Position numbers and translations under genes: made by a program
Assembly: GCF_003205835.1 (NCBI RefSeq)
Contig: NZ_CP029773.1
Location: forward strand, 62,001-126,000
Length of the DNA: 64,000 nucleotides
Direction: 5' to 3'
DNA from: Stenotrophomonas maltophilia
GTDB lineage: Bacteria; Pseudomonadota; Gammaproteobacteria; Xanthomonadales; Xanthomonadaceae
Notes under the pieces: model-generated
The model's input: only the letters and a program-made list of their open reading frames with translations
Told to the model about the DNA's origin: nothing
The model's database searches: none
Shown: piece by piece, positions 8,720-25,282 of the stretch
Position numbering within the stretch: the first letter of the stretch is position 1
Layout: each line of letters begins with the position of its first letter

Positions 8720-9499
8720 ATGAGCCGTCTGCTGCGCCGCCTGATCAGCCCGACCCCGCCCGCCACCGTACAGCGCGACACCGTTCGCCTGCGCCTGGAG
8801 GATGCCGAGATCGAGGTACTGCGCGTGCGCGATCCACGTGCGCGCCGCATCAAGCTGAGCGTGGACGAACGCGGCGCACGCTTGACCCTGCCACCGCGCG
8901 CAAGCCTGGTGATGGGCGAACGTTTCCTGGAACAGCACCGCGACTGGCTGGCATTGCAGCTGCGCCAGTACCAGGGCCAGGGCCTGCCGGCACCGCTGCG
9001 GCCGGGCGAAGACGGCGTGCTGCCACTGCGCGGCGAACTGTTGCCGCTGCGCTGGCAGGAAGGCCGCTACGCGCGCCTGGAGATCGACGCGCACGGTGCC
9101 TGCGTGCAGTGGCCGACCCGTGGTGGTGACGCCACCCTGCGTCGCCTGCTGCGCGAGTTCTACGAAGCACAGACCCGCGCCGACGTCGGCCGCTGGCTGC
9201 CGAAGTACCTGCCCACCCTGCCGCGTGCACCCAGCCGCCTGCGCCTGAAGGTGATGTCCTCGCAATGGGGCTCACTTGCGCCGGATGGCAGCATGGCACT
9301 GGACCTGGCACTCGTACTCGGCCGCTCGGCCGCGTTCGAGTACGTGCTGGTACACGAACTCTGCCACCTGATCCAGCCGAATCACTCACCCGCGTTCTGG
9401 CATGAAGTGGAACAGCGCTTCCCCGCCTGGCGCGAACAGCGCGATTACTTCCAGCTCGAAGGGCGCCGCTTGAAAGCTATGCTCCGCCAGCTGTTGTAG
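8720..9499 (+). CDS. YgjP-type metallopeptidase (DUF45/M48-like)
   Basis: The 259-residue protein carries the zinc-site motif HELCH at residues 212-216 (H212, E213, H216), followed by the NHSPAFWHEVEQRFP block typical of the YgjP-like metal-dependent hydrolase family (PF01863). No signal peptide is present, so it should be cytoplasmic. The upstream TATGCT ending six bases before the ATG suggests a leaderless transcript. The stop codon TAG at 9497-9499 lies inside the GTAG head of a SMAG repeat, so the C-terminus may have been set by repeat insertion. Confidence 0.85.
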   Translation: MSRLLRRLISPTPPATVQRDTVRLRLEDAEIEVLRVRDPRARRIKLSVDERGARLTLPPRASLVMGERFLEQHRDWLALQLRQYQGQGLPAPLRPGEDGVLPLRGELLPLRWQEGRYARLEIDAHGACVQWPTRGGDATLRRLLREFYEAQTRADVGRWLPKYLPTLPRAPSRLRLKVMSSQWGSLAPDGSMALDLALVLGRSAAFEYVLVHELCHLIQPNHSPAFWHEVEQRFPAWREQRDYFQLEGRRLKAMLRQLL

Positions 9500-9583
9500 A
9501 GCCGAGCCTATGCTCGGCTAACGCGCGTAGCGCGGATATTCAGCCCTCGCGATCAACAGCAGCCGAGCATGGCTCGGCTCTAC
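9496..9583. repeat. Inverted pair of SMAG repeats
   Basis: Two GTAGAGCCGAGC-headed hairpins face each other: GTAGAGCCGAGC...GCTCGGCT at 9496-9519 and AGCCGAGC...GGCTCGGCTCTAC ending at 9583. They are about 40 bases apart, a BIME-like arrangement. The left unit provides the stop codon of the YgjP-like gene. Bases 9584-9658 hold nothing I recognise. Confidence 0.85.
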
Positions 9584-9658
9584 AAAAGCGCGCGCAGCGC
9601 GCGACCCGCTTTCGCTCCTGCTCTTCTTTCTTTCTTCCGTGGTGGGCACACCGGAAAC

Positions 9659-9772
9659 TGTCGAAGGACGGGATGGGTGGGATTGCGGGGGTGTCCGCGG
9701 CATGGATGCCGCGGCCAAGCCCCCATGGATGGGTTCACGGCGTCCCCCGCAATTCCACCCGTCCCGGCCAAC
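9659..9772. repeat. Long imperfect palindrome, copy 1
   Basis: Outer arms GGGATTGCGGGGG (from about 9680) and CCCCCGCAATTCC (9744-9756) pair. An inner hairpin CCGCGGCATGGATGCCGCGG lies near 9696-9715, followed by a strand reading CCATGGATGGGTTCACGGCG. It begins with the GTCGAAGG boundary shared with the other copies at 49657, 50031, 55510 and 55828. It fills the gap before the methylglyoxal synthase gene. Confidence 0.75.
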
Positions 9773-9828
9773 CTCATGACCGCGCAGGCCCCACCCACCA
9801 CGAGGGGCTCAGCCGTTGGCCGAAACCC

Positions 9829-10695
9829 TCACCCCGCCCGCAACGCCGCCGCCGTCGCCCACCGCGCCGCCACCCGCGGCGCCGTAATGCACACCGCCTG
9901 ATCGGTCACCGTCGTCACCGCGCGCTCCAGCAGCTGGATATCCGCCTCATGCTGGCGCGCCACGTGTGGATCCTCGAAGAAGATCGCGCGCTGGCAACGC
10001 CCCTCCAGCACCCGGTCGGCAATCTGCGCATCACCCCCCATCGGGCCGCTCTGGTAGCGCGTCACCCACGGCGCATCACTGGGCCAGCCGCGGCCCCAGG
10101 CCAGTTCGTTCAAGCGCTGGCCAGTGGTGCCGGTCGCCACGCGCTCGCCGAACCGTGCCAGCACATCGAAGTGCTCGTCGGCGAAGGCCAGCATCGCCGG
10201 CTTCATCGCGTCGTGCGCGATCAGCGCCAGCGTCTGTCCTTCGAACGCATGCAGGTCGTCGGCGCCAGCATCGGCAGCCAGTCCAGCATGGATGCGCTCC
10301 ACCTCCACCCAGTCGCGTGCGGTGGCCACAGTCGAAATGAACGGCTTGCCGTGGATCACGCACTGCCGTTTCAATGCCGTGGCTTCCGGAAACACCGAGG
10401 ACGGATCGACCGGATCGATCAGATAGATCGCACCATCCAGTGTCCGCTCCGGGCCCATCCCGACCACCTCGGCCACCAGTTTCATCAAGCCACCCTCGCG
10501 GCCATAGGGATAGCGGTGCAGGCCGCCATAGCCGGCCAGGAATCCCTGCCGTTCGATCGCATCGTGGGTGCGCCCGACCGCATGCAGTGACACCCCCAGT
10601 TCGCGCAGGCCGGGTTCGCTGACACGCAGCCAGCGGAACAGGGCGGCGCGCGCGTCGTGGTGGTGGAGACGGTTGGCAGCCAGGCCGATGCGCAT
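9829..10695 (-). CDS. Methylglyoxal synthase with two MGS-like domains
   Basis: The C-terminal half (residues about 155-280) is a complete methylglyoxal synthase domain. It has H161-D162, GTTG at 189-192, SGPMGGD at 216-222 and FFEDP at 239-243, with H249 and D252 after it, matching the phosphate-binding and catalytic positions of E. coli MgsA. That enzyme converts dihydroxyacetone phosphate to methylglyoxal, bypassing lower glycolysis. Residues 1-135 look like a second, degenerate copy of the same fold: GREGG replaces SGPMGGD, and YLIDPVDP matches FFEDP. E. coli MgsA is about 150 residues, this protein 288. The ATG at 10695 has GGAG upstream. I call mgsA activity from domain two only. Confidence 0.8.
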   Translation of the reverse strand: MRIGLAANRLHHHDARAALFRWLRVSEPGLRELGVSLHAVGRTHDAIERQGFLAGYGGLHRYPYGREGGLMKLVAEVVGMGPERTLDGAIYLIDPVDPSSVFPEATALKRQCVIHGKPFISTVATARDWVEVERIHAGLAADAGADDLHAFEGQTLALIAHDAMKPAMLAFADEHFDVLARFGERVATGTTGQRLNELAWGRGWPSDAPWVTRYQSGPMGGDAQIADRVLEGRCQRAIFFEDPHVARQHEADIQLLERAVTTVTDQAVCITAPRVAARWATAAALRAG

Positions 10696-10848
10696 CGAAA
10701 GCTCCGCTGATACGGGTGAAGGCGGCAGTGTATGTCGGCATTCCCCTTTCCGGATGCTTTTACAACTTTCTTCATTGCGGCCTGTCCACACGTCGCTAGC
10801 GTGGCAGGCAGCGGTACCGCTGCGCGGCCGTGTACTTCCGCCCGCGAA

Positions 10849-14755
<3,907 letters not shown>

Positions 14756-14761
14756 AAAACA

Positions 14762-19216
<4,455 letters not shown>

Positions 19217-19351
19217 CTCTACCTCGATGCGGAATGAATTGAACGGGGACACTCAAGCCCGCTCAATCCCTGGAGCGCATCGTGAGGCCACCGGATGCCT
19301 CGACTAGATCACAGGTTGCTGCAACGCCGCAATACACGGTTGCAGGTGCAA

Positions 19352-19381
19352 CAGAAAGCGCCGGCACCCGTGTGCCGGCGC
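19352..19381 (-). terminator. Hairpin terminator after the I78 lipoprotein gene
   Basis: GCGCCGGCAC and GTGCCGGCGC form a perfect 10-bp stem at 19358-19381, eleven bases beyond the stop at 19392. On the minus strand it is followed by TTTCTGTT, a moderate U tract. It also separates this gene from the gltB promoter. Confidence 0.65.
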
Positions 19382-19391
19382 GGGGTCTGAC

Positions 19392-19784
19392 TCAGCCGCA
19401 GCGCGCGCCACTGACGGCGCCCTTGTCGTCCACTTCGATGTTCAGGCGGTCGCCGAGGAACTCCATCGTGGCCACGTCGTTGGGCTTGAGCACGCGCACC
19501 TGGTTGGCGCCGGCGTCTTCCTGCGCCTGCTTGCCGAGCGCGTCGGTGTAGGCCTGGCCGACCAGGCTCTGCACCTGGCTGGCGTCGCAGGTGCCGACCG
19601 GCGGTGCCTCGGTGGCCTTGCCGGTGTCGTCGGCCGGTGCCTTGGCGGCCTCGGCCGCCTGCTGGGCATGGGCCGTGGCCGAATCCTGTTCATCCAGCGC
19701 CGGTGCCTGGCAGGCGGTCAGCGCCAGCACGGCCGGCAGCAACAGGGCGGAGAGCGAACGGGCGCGAATCGGGAACGACATCAT
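19392..19784 (-). CDS. I78-type peptidase inhibitor family lipoprotein
   Basis: The 130-residue product has a lipoprotein signal ending LTAC (C25), an Ala/Asp-rich linker of about 35 residues, and a small C-terminal domain. That domain starts at GTCDASQVQSLVGQ and ends RVLKPNDVATMEFLGDRL, then SGARCG. The two cysteines at the domain ends and the RVLxPxDxxTMxF core are the signature of the I78 inhibitor family (PF11720), whose studied members inhibit serine proteases such as elastase and trypsin. Periplasmic or surface protease protection is an inference. Two relatives lie at 20926 and 30089. The first two codons are both ATG, so the start may be 19781. Confidence 0.8.
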   Translation of the reverse strand: MMSFPIRARSLSALLLPAVLALTACQAPALDEQDSATAHAQQAAEAAKAPADDTGKATEAPPVGTCDASQVQSLVGQAYTDALGKQAQEDAGANQVRVLKPNDVATMEFLGDRLNIEVDDKGAVSGARCG

Positions 19785-19892
19785 GACTCCGGAAGGGGTT
19801 GTGAAGACCCGAGCATAGCGGCGAACCGGCCCTCACGTGTTTGTCTTGTGTTATCGACAGGATCGCGGCATGGCGACGGCGACACTACCGAC

Positions 19893-20948
19893 ATGCCAAC
19901 CCCCTCTACTCCCGAACGACAGGCCGCACGCGCGGCCGGCCTGCGCTATGTCGACGATACCCAGCCGGGCATCAGCCGGCGCCGCGCCGGCAAGGGTTTC
20001 AGCTACCGCGATGCCGATGGTCACGCGATACGCGACGCCACCACTCTGCAACGCATCCGTGCGCTGGCGATTCCGCCGGCGTATACCGCCGTATGGATCT
20101 GCGCCCACGCCAACGGCCACCTGCAGGCCACCGGCCGCGATGCACGCGGACGCAAGCAGTACCGCTACCACGCCGACTGGGCCAAGGAGCGCGACGCCGG
20201 CAAGTTCGACCGCATCATCGCCTTTGGCGAGGCCTTGCCCACGCTGCGGCGGCGGTTGTCGCGGGATCTCAAGCGACCTGGGTTTCCGCAGGAAAAGGTG
20301 CTGGCCATGGTGGTGGCGCTGTTGGCGGACACCCTGGTGCGGGTCGGCAATGAAACCTATGCACAACAGAACCGTTCGTTCGGACTGACCACGCTGCGCA
20401 ACCGCCATCTGGAGCTGCTGCGCGGCGGCCGGGTGCGCATGCGCTTCCGCGGCAAGTCCGGGCAGCTGCAGGAGGTGACCGTGGGCGACCGCAAGCTGGG
20501 GCTGCTGGTGCGGCGCCTGCAGCAGCTGCCGGGGCAGGCGCTGTTCCAGTACCGCGATGACGACGGTGCGCTGCAGCCGGTGGATTCCGGCGCGGTGAAC
20601 GACTACCTGCGCGAGGTGATGGGCGAGGACTTCACCGCCAAGGATTTCCGCACCTGGGGCGGTACCGTGGCCGCGGTGCAGGCGTTCGCCGCCACCGAGC
20701 TGCCGGAACCGGCCAGCCAGCGCGCGCTGGCCCAGGCGCAGCGCGCGGTGGTGTGCGAAGTGGCATCGCTGCTGGGCAACACTCCGGCGGTGTGCCGCAA
20801 GGCCTACATCGACCCGTGCGTGTTCGCCGGCTGGGAGCGCGGTGAACTGGCAAAGCTGGCCGGCCTGCGTGGGCCGCGCCAGTGGGAACAGGCCACCCTG
20901 CGCGTGCTGCGCAGGGCGCGCCGGCTCAGCCGCAGTAGATCGCGGTGA
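19893..20948 (+). CDS. DNA topoisomerase IB (poxvirus/eukaryotic type)
   Basis: The 351-residue enzyme relaxes supercoils through a 3'-phosphotyrosyl intermediate. Catalytic residues by family comparison are R150 in RVGNETYAQ, K188 in FRGKSG, R253 in KDFRTWGGT and the nucleophile Y305 in CRKAYIDP. An Asn (N297) stands where the vaccinia enzyme has His265. I use the ATG at 19893: the frame extends 75 codons upstream, but that stretch has no family similarity and overlaps the opposite-strand lipoprotein gene. The 3' end overlaps the next gene, on the other strand, by 23 bases. Confidence 0.9.
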   Translation: MPTPSTPERQAARAAGLRYVDDTQPGISRRRAGKGFSYRDADGHAIRDATTLQRIRALAIPPAYTAVWICAHANGHLQATGRDARGRKQYRYHADWAKERDAGKFDRIIAFGEALPTLRRRLSRDLKRPGFPQEKVLAMVVALLADTLVRVGNETYAQQNRSFGLTTLRNRHLELLRGGRVRMRFRGKSGQLQEVTVGDRKLGLLVRRLQQLPGQALFQYRDDDGALQPVDSGAVNDYLREVMGEDFTAKDFRTWGGTVAAVQAFAATELPEPASQRALAQAQRAVVCEVASLLGNTPAVCRKAYIDPCVFAGWERGELAKLAGLRGPRQWEQATLRVLRRARRLSRSRSR

Positions 20949-21234
20949 TGTTGTTGGTGCGGCCCTTCTCGATGGTCAGGCGGTCACCGCCTTCGTGCGC
21001 CGGTGGCACCCGCGGACCGTCGTGACGCAGCACCCGTACATGCAGGCTGTCGCTGTCCACGCGGGCGCGGGCCACGGTGGCATCCGAGGCGGCCAGGCCG
21101 AGTGCGCCACGCACCATGTCGCTATGGCACTGGCCGGAAATCACGCCGTCGATCGGCTGCACCTGGGCCATCGGTGTGCTGCTGCAGGCGGCGAGGGCGA
21201 AGCAGACGGCGGCGGTGGCGATGGCATGTTTCAT
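20926..21234 (-). CDS. Small I78-like lipoprotein
   Basis: The 102-residue product has a lipoprotein signal (LAAC, C17) and a short domain beginning at GQCHSDMV and ending LTIEKGRTNNITAIYCG. Two cysteines bracket the domain and VRVLRHDGPRVP aligns with the RVLxPxD segment of I78 inhibitors, but TMxF is lost, so this is a divergent member. I use the ATG at 21234, preceded by AAGGAA; the open frame upstream lacks a signal peptide. It converges on topoisomerase IB with a 23-base overlap. Confidence 0.65.
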   Translation of the reverse strand: MKHAIATAAVCFALAACSSTPMAQVQPIDGVISGQCHSDMVRGALGLAASDATVARARVDSDSLHVRVLRHDGPRVPPAHEGGDRLTIEKGRTNNITAIYCG

Positions 21235-21346
21235 GGTGGTGTTCCTTGTGTGGTTGCGTGCAGCGTGCGACGGCGCACGTGGTGGCGGAATGAATACCGC
21301 CAACAGCATAGGTGGAGACACTGAAGAAGCGGCGTGTGCGGCCCCC

Positions 21347-21370
21347 GGTAGTGCCGGCCGCTGGCCGGCA
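21347..21370. repeat. SMAG repeat
   Basis: GGTAGTGCCGGCCGCTGGCC plus GGCA forms a strong hairpin ending four bases from the stop codon of the serine hydrolase gene on the opposite strand. Confidence 0.85.
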
Positions 21371-21374
21371 GCGC

Positions 21375-22472
21375 TCAGAGCGCTGTTTCAGCAGTCGCGT
21401 AGAAGTCGGCAATGCGTGGAATGAACAGCTGCGGATTGGCGCCGACCAGATTGGTCAGCACCACCACCGCGACGTCGCGGTCGGGGTACACGACGAAGGC
21501 CGAGCGCGCGCCGCCGATACCGGCCACCTGCAGGTCGGGCGATGCGCGCAGCACCGGCCAGCCGCCCGCCCATGGTCCAGCACGGCCATCGGTGAGGCGC
21601 TCTGCGGTCCACATCCTCTTCCGAGGTGCATCCCGAAGCAGGCGCCCTTCGGTCAGCGCGACCAGCCAGCGCGCGGTGTCGTCGGCGGTGGTGAGGATGC
21701 CGCCGCCAGCCCACAGGCTCGGCGGCATGTCGTAGAACCAATGCGACAGGCGCGGCGGCATGTCGGCCGCATCGGTGGCGCGCGGAGCCAGGCTGTACAT
21801 CGTCGCCACATCCGGAATCAGGTCATAGCTGTCGCCGAAGGTGGTGCGGGCCATGCGCGCGCTGCCGAACTGACCGCTGGCGAGGAAGCGTTCGTAGGAC
21901 ATGCCCGATTGCTGCGCGATGATCCGTGCCAGCAGCACATAGTTGGTCTGGTTGTAGGCAAAGCGCTGCCCGGGCGCTGCTTCGATGGGGCGCGCGGTGA
22001 CTGCCGTCCATGCCTGCGCTTCGGAGCCCCCTCCCAGCAGTCCGCCTGCATCCAGGATGTCCGGCAGTCCCGAGGTGTGTGCCAGCAACTGACGCACGCG
22101 CACCTCCCTCCATGTGGCCGGAAGATCATCCAGGTAACGCGAGGCGGGCGCGTCCAGATCCAGTTGCCCCTGTTGTGCCAGCTGCGCGGCAGCCACGCCG
22201 GTGAACGCCTTGGTGGCCGAATTGAGCGGGAAGCGGGTGTCGCGCGAGGCAAGCACACCGTTCTCGACATTGGCCAGGCCATAGGCTTCGGAGAGCACGA
22301 TCTGCCCTTGCTTGACCACGGCGACCTGCAGCCCGGGAATGCGCTGCTCCAGCATGATCTGGCGGATCAGGCGGCGGGTCTGGTCGTTGGCCTGGTCCTG
22401 GCTGGCGGAGATGGCGGCGAAGGGCAGGGCACTGATGAGCATGAGCACGACTCGAAGCGTTGGGCGGAACAT
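21375..22472 (-). CDS. Beta-lactamase-fold serine hydrolase, exported
   Basis: The 365-residue protein has a signal peptide (FRPTLRVVLMLISALPF) and the class C/PBP-like fold. The nucleophile motif is SATK (S85, K88) and the HTSGLP block follows. The YxN position reads YNQ (173-175) instead of the usual YSN. The third motif is GIGGARS rather than KTG or HTG. These features suit the family of D-aminopeptidases, esterases and uncharacterised periplasmic hydrolases more than a true beta-lactamase. I chose the ATG at 22472 because the signal peptide starts there. It may be transcribed alone. Confidence 0.8.
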   Translation of the reverse strand: MFRPTLRVVLMLISALPFAAISASQDQANDQTRRLIRQIMLEQRIPGLQVAVVKQGQIVLSEAYGLANVENGVLASRDTRFPLNSATKAFTGVAAAQLAQQGQLDLDAPASRYLDDLPATWREVRVRQLLAHTSGLPDILDAGGLLGGGSEAQAWTAVTARPIEAAPGQRFAYNQTNYVLLARIIAQQSGMSYERFLASGQFGSARMARTTFGDSYDLIPDVATMYSLAPRATDAADMPPRLSHWFYDMPPSLWAGGGILTTADDTARWLVALTEGRLLRDAPRKRMWTAERLTDGRAGPWAGGWPVLRASPDLQVAGIGGARSAFVVYPDRDVAVVVLTNLVGANPQLFIPRIADFYATAETAL

Positions 22473-22587
22473 GCGGAATTCCGGCGGGGGCGTCGAGGAT
22501 CGGATGCAGCGGGTGCGTAAAAGGTTTAAGCAGTACCTGCGCTGCGAGGCAGGTACTGGTTGTGTGCGCGGGGCGTGCCTGCTGCGG

Positions 22588-23535
22588 CTAGCGGATCCGG
22601 GAAGGAGACCTTCCGAACTGCCGCTTGAACGCGGCACTGAAGCTGCTGGTATGGGCGTACCCGGCCAGGCTGGCCGCCACGTCCACTGACACCCGTCGTT
22701 GCAGCAGGGCATCGTGTGCCCGTTGCAGGCGCAGAGCACGCAGCCAGGCGGCGATGCTGCTGCCGTGCAGCTGCTGGAAGGTGCTTTGCAGGTCGACGGC
22801 GTTCGTACCCAGCCTGCGCGCCATCTGGTTGATGGTCAGGCCATCGGCCTCGCCGCTCTGCAGCCACTGTTGCAACTGGTCCACGCAACGCCGCAGATGC
22901 GCGCTGGGGGCAGGCGCCTCGCGTTCGGCGATCACGGATCGAACCACGCTGGCCGCGACTTCCAGCGCAAAGCTCTCGCGTTGCAGGCTGGCCAGCAGAG
23001 GCGGCTCCGCCGTTTCCGCCCCGAACAACGCTGCGGCCCGCCGCAGCAGTGGCGCAGGCGGTTGCCACGCCTGGTTGCGTGCGTGGCTCAGTCGCAGGCG
23101 GGTGAGTCCGGCCGATGCAATGCCATCGAGCTGGCGCGACAACCAGTCCTGGCCGAGGTGCAGGCTGACCTTGGTTTCCTCACGACCCGCCTGCCAATGG
23201 CGCTGGAACGCTTCCTCCTCACGAAGGTGGACCAGCATCGCCGGGCTCCCGTCCCGGCGGCTGTCCATCTGCAAGCGCTGGTTGGCGATGACCACTTCGG
23301 CCTGCCCCTGCAGCAGGAAACTGGCGGTGATACCTGCAGGCAGGCAGTTCTGGCTGCGGCCGCCGACCATGTCCTGGCTGCGGCTGAGGTAGAGCACCAG
23401 GCCGCTGTCCATCGACTGCACCTGCTGCCAGCCGGCCAGCACCGGCAGCGCATCGGGGAGGCCCGATTCAAAGTCGACCCGGCCGCCCAGCGCGTGGGCG
23501 GCGCTCATCAGTTCGGCGCAGGAATAGACCTGCAT
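22588..23535 (-). CDS. AraC-family regulator, PchR-like
   Basis: The 315-residue protein has a C-terminal AraC/XylS DNA-binding domain (about 210-315). It has two helix-turn-helix units: INQMARRLGTNAVDLQSTF and, downstream, VDVAASLAGYAHTSSFSAAF. The N-terminal two-thirds resembles the ligand-sensing part of PchR, which in Pseudomonas activates siderophore receptor genes when the ferric siderophore is present. It diverges from a siderophore uptake operon, and a 21-bp-period direct repeat lies between them. The start could also be the GTG at 23544. No other family fits as well. Confidence 0.85.
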   Translation of the reverse strand: MQVYSCAELMSAAHALGGRVDFESGLPDALPVLAGWQQVQSMDSGLVLYLSRSQDMVGGRSQNCLPAGITASFLLQGQAEVVIANQRLQMDSRRDGSPAMLVHLREEEAFQRHWQAGREETKVSLHLGQDWLSRQLDGIASAGLTRLRLSHARNQAWQPPAPLLRRAAALFGAETAEPPLLASLQRESFALEVAASVVRSVIAEREAPAPSAHLRRCVDQLQQWLQSGEADGLTINQMARRLGTNAVDLQSTFQQLHGSSIAAWLRALRLQRAHDALLQRRVSVDVAASLAGYAHTSSFSAAFKRQFGRSPSRIR

Positions 23536-23560
23536 GCAAGGCACCCGCGAATGCTGTCGT

Positions 23561-23593
23561 GCCTAAATTTTCTTTCGTCGCGCCTAAACTTTC
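23561..23593. promoter_or_regulatory. Direct-repeat operator, probable PchR-like activator site
   Basis: GCCTAAATTTTC at 23561-23572 and GCCTAAACTTTC at 23582-23593 match at 11 of 12 positions and start 21 bases apart, two helical turns. Spacing of this kind is expected of the two-HTH AraC class. The site lies just upstream of the regulator start and about 10 bases from the Fur box. Confidence 0.6.
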
Positions 23594-23602
23594 AATGGTA
23601 TT

Positions 23603-23621
23603 GCAAATTATTCTCATTTGC
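23603..23621. promoter_or_regulatory. Fur box
   Basis: GCAAATTATTCTCATTTGC matches the 19-bp Fur consensus at 12 positions and contains the typical ATTCTCATT half. Its outer arms GCAAAT/ATTTGC are perfectly complementary. It sits 47 bases upstream of the first gene of the uptake operon, where Fur-iron would block transcription in iron-rich cells. Confidence 0.7.
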
Positions 23622-23668
23622 GGGGGCTCGCTGCCCCTTTCCCCTGTTCAGCAAGAAGGTCGATGGCG

Positions 23669-24055
23669 ATGGGTCTGGTGATCAACGAGGCGGTGGTGCT
23701 GCGTGCCGTCTTCCATGGCGCGGTGGATGCGCACCAGATCCGGTACTGGCTGGACCGCGTGCAGGCGCTGATCGATGCCCACCGCCCCTTCTACTTCGTT
23801 GCCAGCACCGCGCCCGGTGCCACCTTCTGCGACGACTACCGTGCCCTGCAGGCGGTCTGGTACAAGCGGTACAAGGCCGCCTTCCGGCAGTACTGCCGGG
23901 GCCTGGTGCGCATCGCCAGCGATGCCGCCGAGCAGCAGCGGCTGGACACTCCGGCGCTGCATGCGGCCTGGGCCGTGCCGTACTTCGTCACCGCCGATGC
24001 CGGCGCGGGCATGCGCTGGATTGGCGAGCACCTGGAGCAGGCTGATGCGCACTGA
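23669..24055 (+). CDS. Small protein of unknown function, first gene of the siderophore uptake operon
   Basis: The 128-residue product has no signal peptide or membrane span and is rich in Trp, Tyr and Phe. I do not recognise its family. Its N-terminal pattern (a short beta strand, VFHGAVDAHQ, then a helix) loosely recalls STAS/SpoIIAA-like folds, but I would not rely on that. It overlaps the permease gene by 11 bases, so it belongs to the Fur-controlled operon. A cytoplasmic step such as handling the imported ferric siderophore is possible. I prefer the ATG at 23669 over 23663 because AAGGT is then eight bases upstream. Confidence 0.7.
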   Translation: MGLVINEAVVLRAVFHGAVDAHQIRYWLDRVQALIDAHRPFYFVASTAPGATFCDDYRALQAVWYKRYKAAFRQYCRGLVRIASDAAEQQRLDTPALHAAWAVPYFVTADAGAGMRWIGEHLEQADAH

Positions 24056-25265
24056 GCGCGCCGCCGCTTCGCCGTTCGGCCTGGGCGTGATCGTCGCGCT
24101 GTACATGGCGCATGCCTTGCCCCTGTATTTCTACAACGTGGCGGTGCCGGCCATCCTGCGCAGCCAGGGCGTGGATCTGCGCTGGATCGGCATGTTGTCG
24201 CTGCTTTACCTGCCGTGGGCGCTGAAGTTCCTGTGGGCGCCGCTGGTGGACCGCTGGCATCTGCCGGCCCTCGGTCGCCGCCGCAGCTGGCTGTGGCTGA
24301 CCCAGCTGTTGCTGCTGGCCGGCATCCTGGTGCTGGCGTTCACCGGCCTGGATCATGGCCTGGTCGTGTTCGTGCTGGTCGGCATGTGGATCTCGACCAT
24401 TGCCGCCACCCAGGACATCGCCATCGACGGCTATACCGTGGAGGCGCTGGCGCCGGCCGAGCACCGGCTGGGCAGCATGGCGCAGAGCGTGGGCGTGGCC
24501 CTGGGCAGCATGATCGGTGGCGCCGGTGTGCTGTGGCTGTATGAAACCCGCGGCTGGAGCGTGGCCCTGCTGAGCCTGGCGGCAATGAGCGCACTGACCC
24601 TGCTGGCAGTGCAGCAGATCAACGAAACGCCGGCCAGGCCCGACGCGCCGCAGCCGAGCATCCTGCGTGCGCTGCGTCGTCGCGAACTGCGCTGGGCGCT
24701 GCTGCTGATCGTGCTGTATCGGTTGGTGGAAGCACCCGCAATGGCGATGATCAATCCGCTGCTGGTCGACCAGCAGTTCAGCCTGACCGAGATCGGGCTG
24801 CTGATCTCGGTGGGTGGTGCCGGTACCGGCATGTTGGCTGCGGTGGCCGCCGCCTGGTTGCTCAAGCAGCGCCGGGCCGAGCAGTTGCTGATGCACGCTG
24901 GCTGGTGGCGCACCGTGTTGTATGTACTGCTGGCGTTGATGCTTTACAGCGGTGCGATGGCGACGTCACGGTGGGGCCTGGGCGCGCTGGTGATCGCGCT
25001 GCTGGCGCTGCGCTATGTGGCGATGACCAGCCTGTATGCCCTGTTCATGCGGGTCAGTTCGCGTGCCCAGGCCGGCACTGATTTCACTTTGCTCGTGTGC
25101 TTCGAACTGCTGGTCAATTTCATCGGCGGCGCGTTGTCCGGCTTCCTCGCCAAGGGCCTGGGCTACCCCATCTACTACATCGCGCTGGCGGCAGTTTCGG
25201 CGCTCGGGTTGCTGCTGTGCCGGCCGCTGATGCGCCGCTTCGCAGCGCCTATCGATTCCCCCTGA
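24045..25265 (+). CDS. FptX/RhtX-like siderophore permease (MFS)
   Basis: The 406-residue protein has about 12 hydrophobic spans and the AmpG-like major facilitator features LPWALKFLWAPLVDRW near residue 50 and TIAATQDIAIDGY near 120. This subgroup includes P. aeruginosa FptX (pyochelin) and Rhizobium RhtX (rhizobactin), single-protein importers that replace an ABC system at the inner membrane. The start overlaps the upstream gene by 11 bases and the TonB receptor follows 17 bases later. The substrate cannot be read from the sequence. Confidence 0.85.
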   Translation: MRTERAAASPFGLGVIVALYMAHALPLYFYNVAVPAILRSQGVDLRWIGMLSLLYLPWALKFLWAPLVDRWHLPALGRRRSWLWLTQLLLLAGILVLAFTGLDHGLVVFVLVGMWISTIAATQDIAIDGYTVEALAPAEHRLGSMAQSVGVALGSMIGGAGVLWLYETRGWSVALLSLAAMSALTLLAVQQINETPARPDAPQPSILRALRRRELRWALLLIVLYRLVEAPAMAMINPLLVDQQFSLTEIGLLISVGGAGTGMLAAVAAAWLLKQRRAEQLLMHAGWWRTVLYVLLALMLYSGAMATSRWGLGALVIALLALRYVAMTSLYALFMRVSSRAQAGTDFTLLVCFELLVNFIGGALSGFLAKGLGYPIYYIALAAVSALGLLLCRPLMRRFAAPIDSP

Positions 25266-25282
25266 TACGCAACGAGGACACC

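Noticed and set aside
21375..22472. Calling the serine hydrolase an AmpC beta-lactamase
   Set aside because: The YxN position reads YNQ and the KTG motif is replaced, so a lactamase role is not supported.
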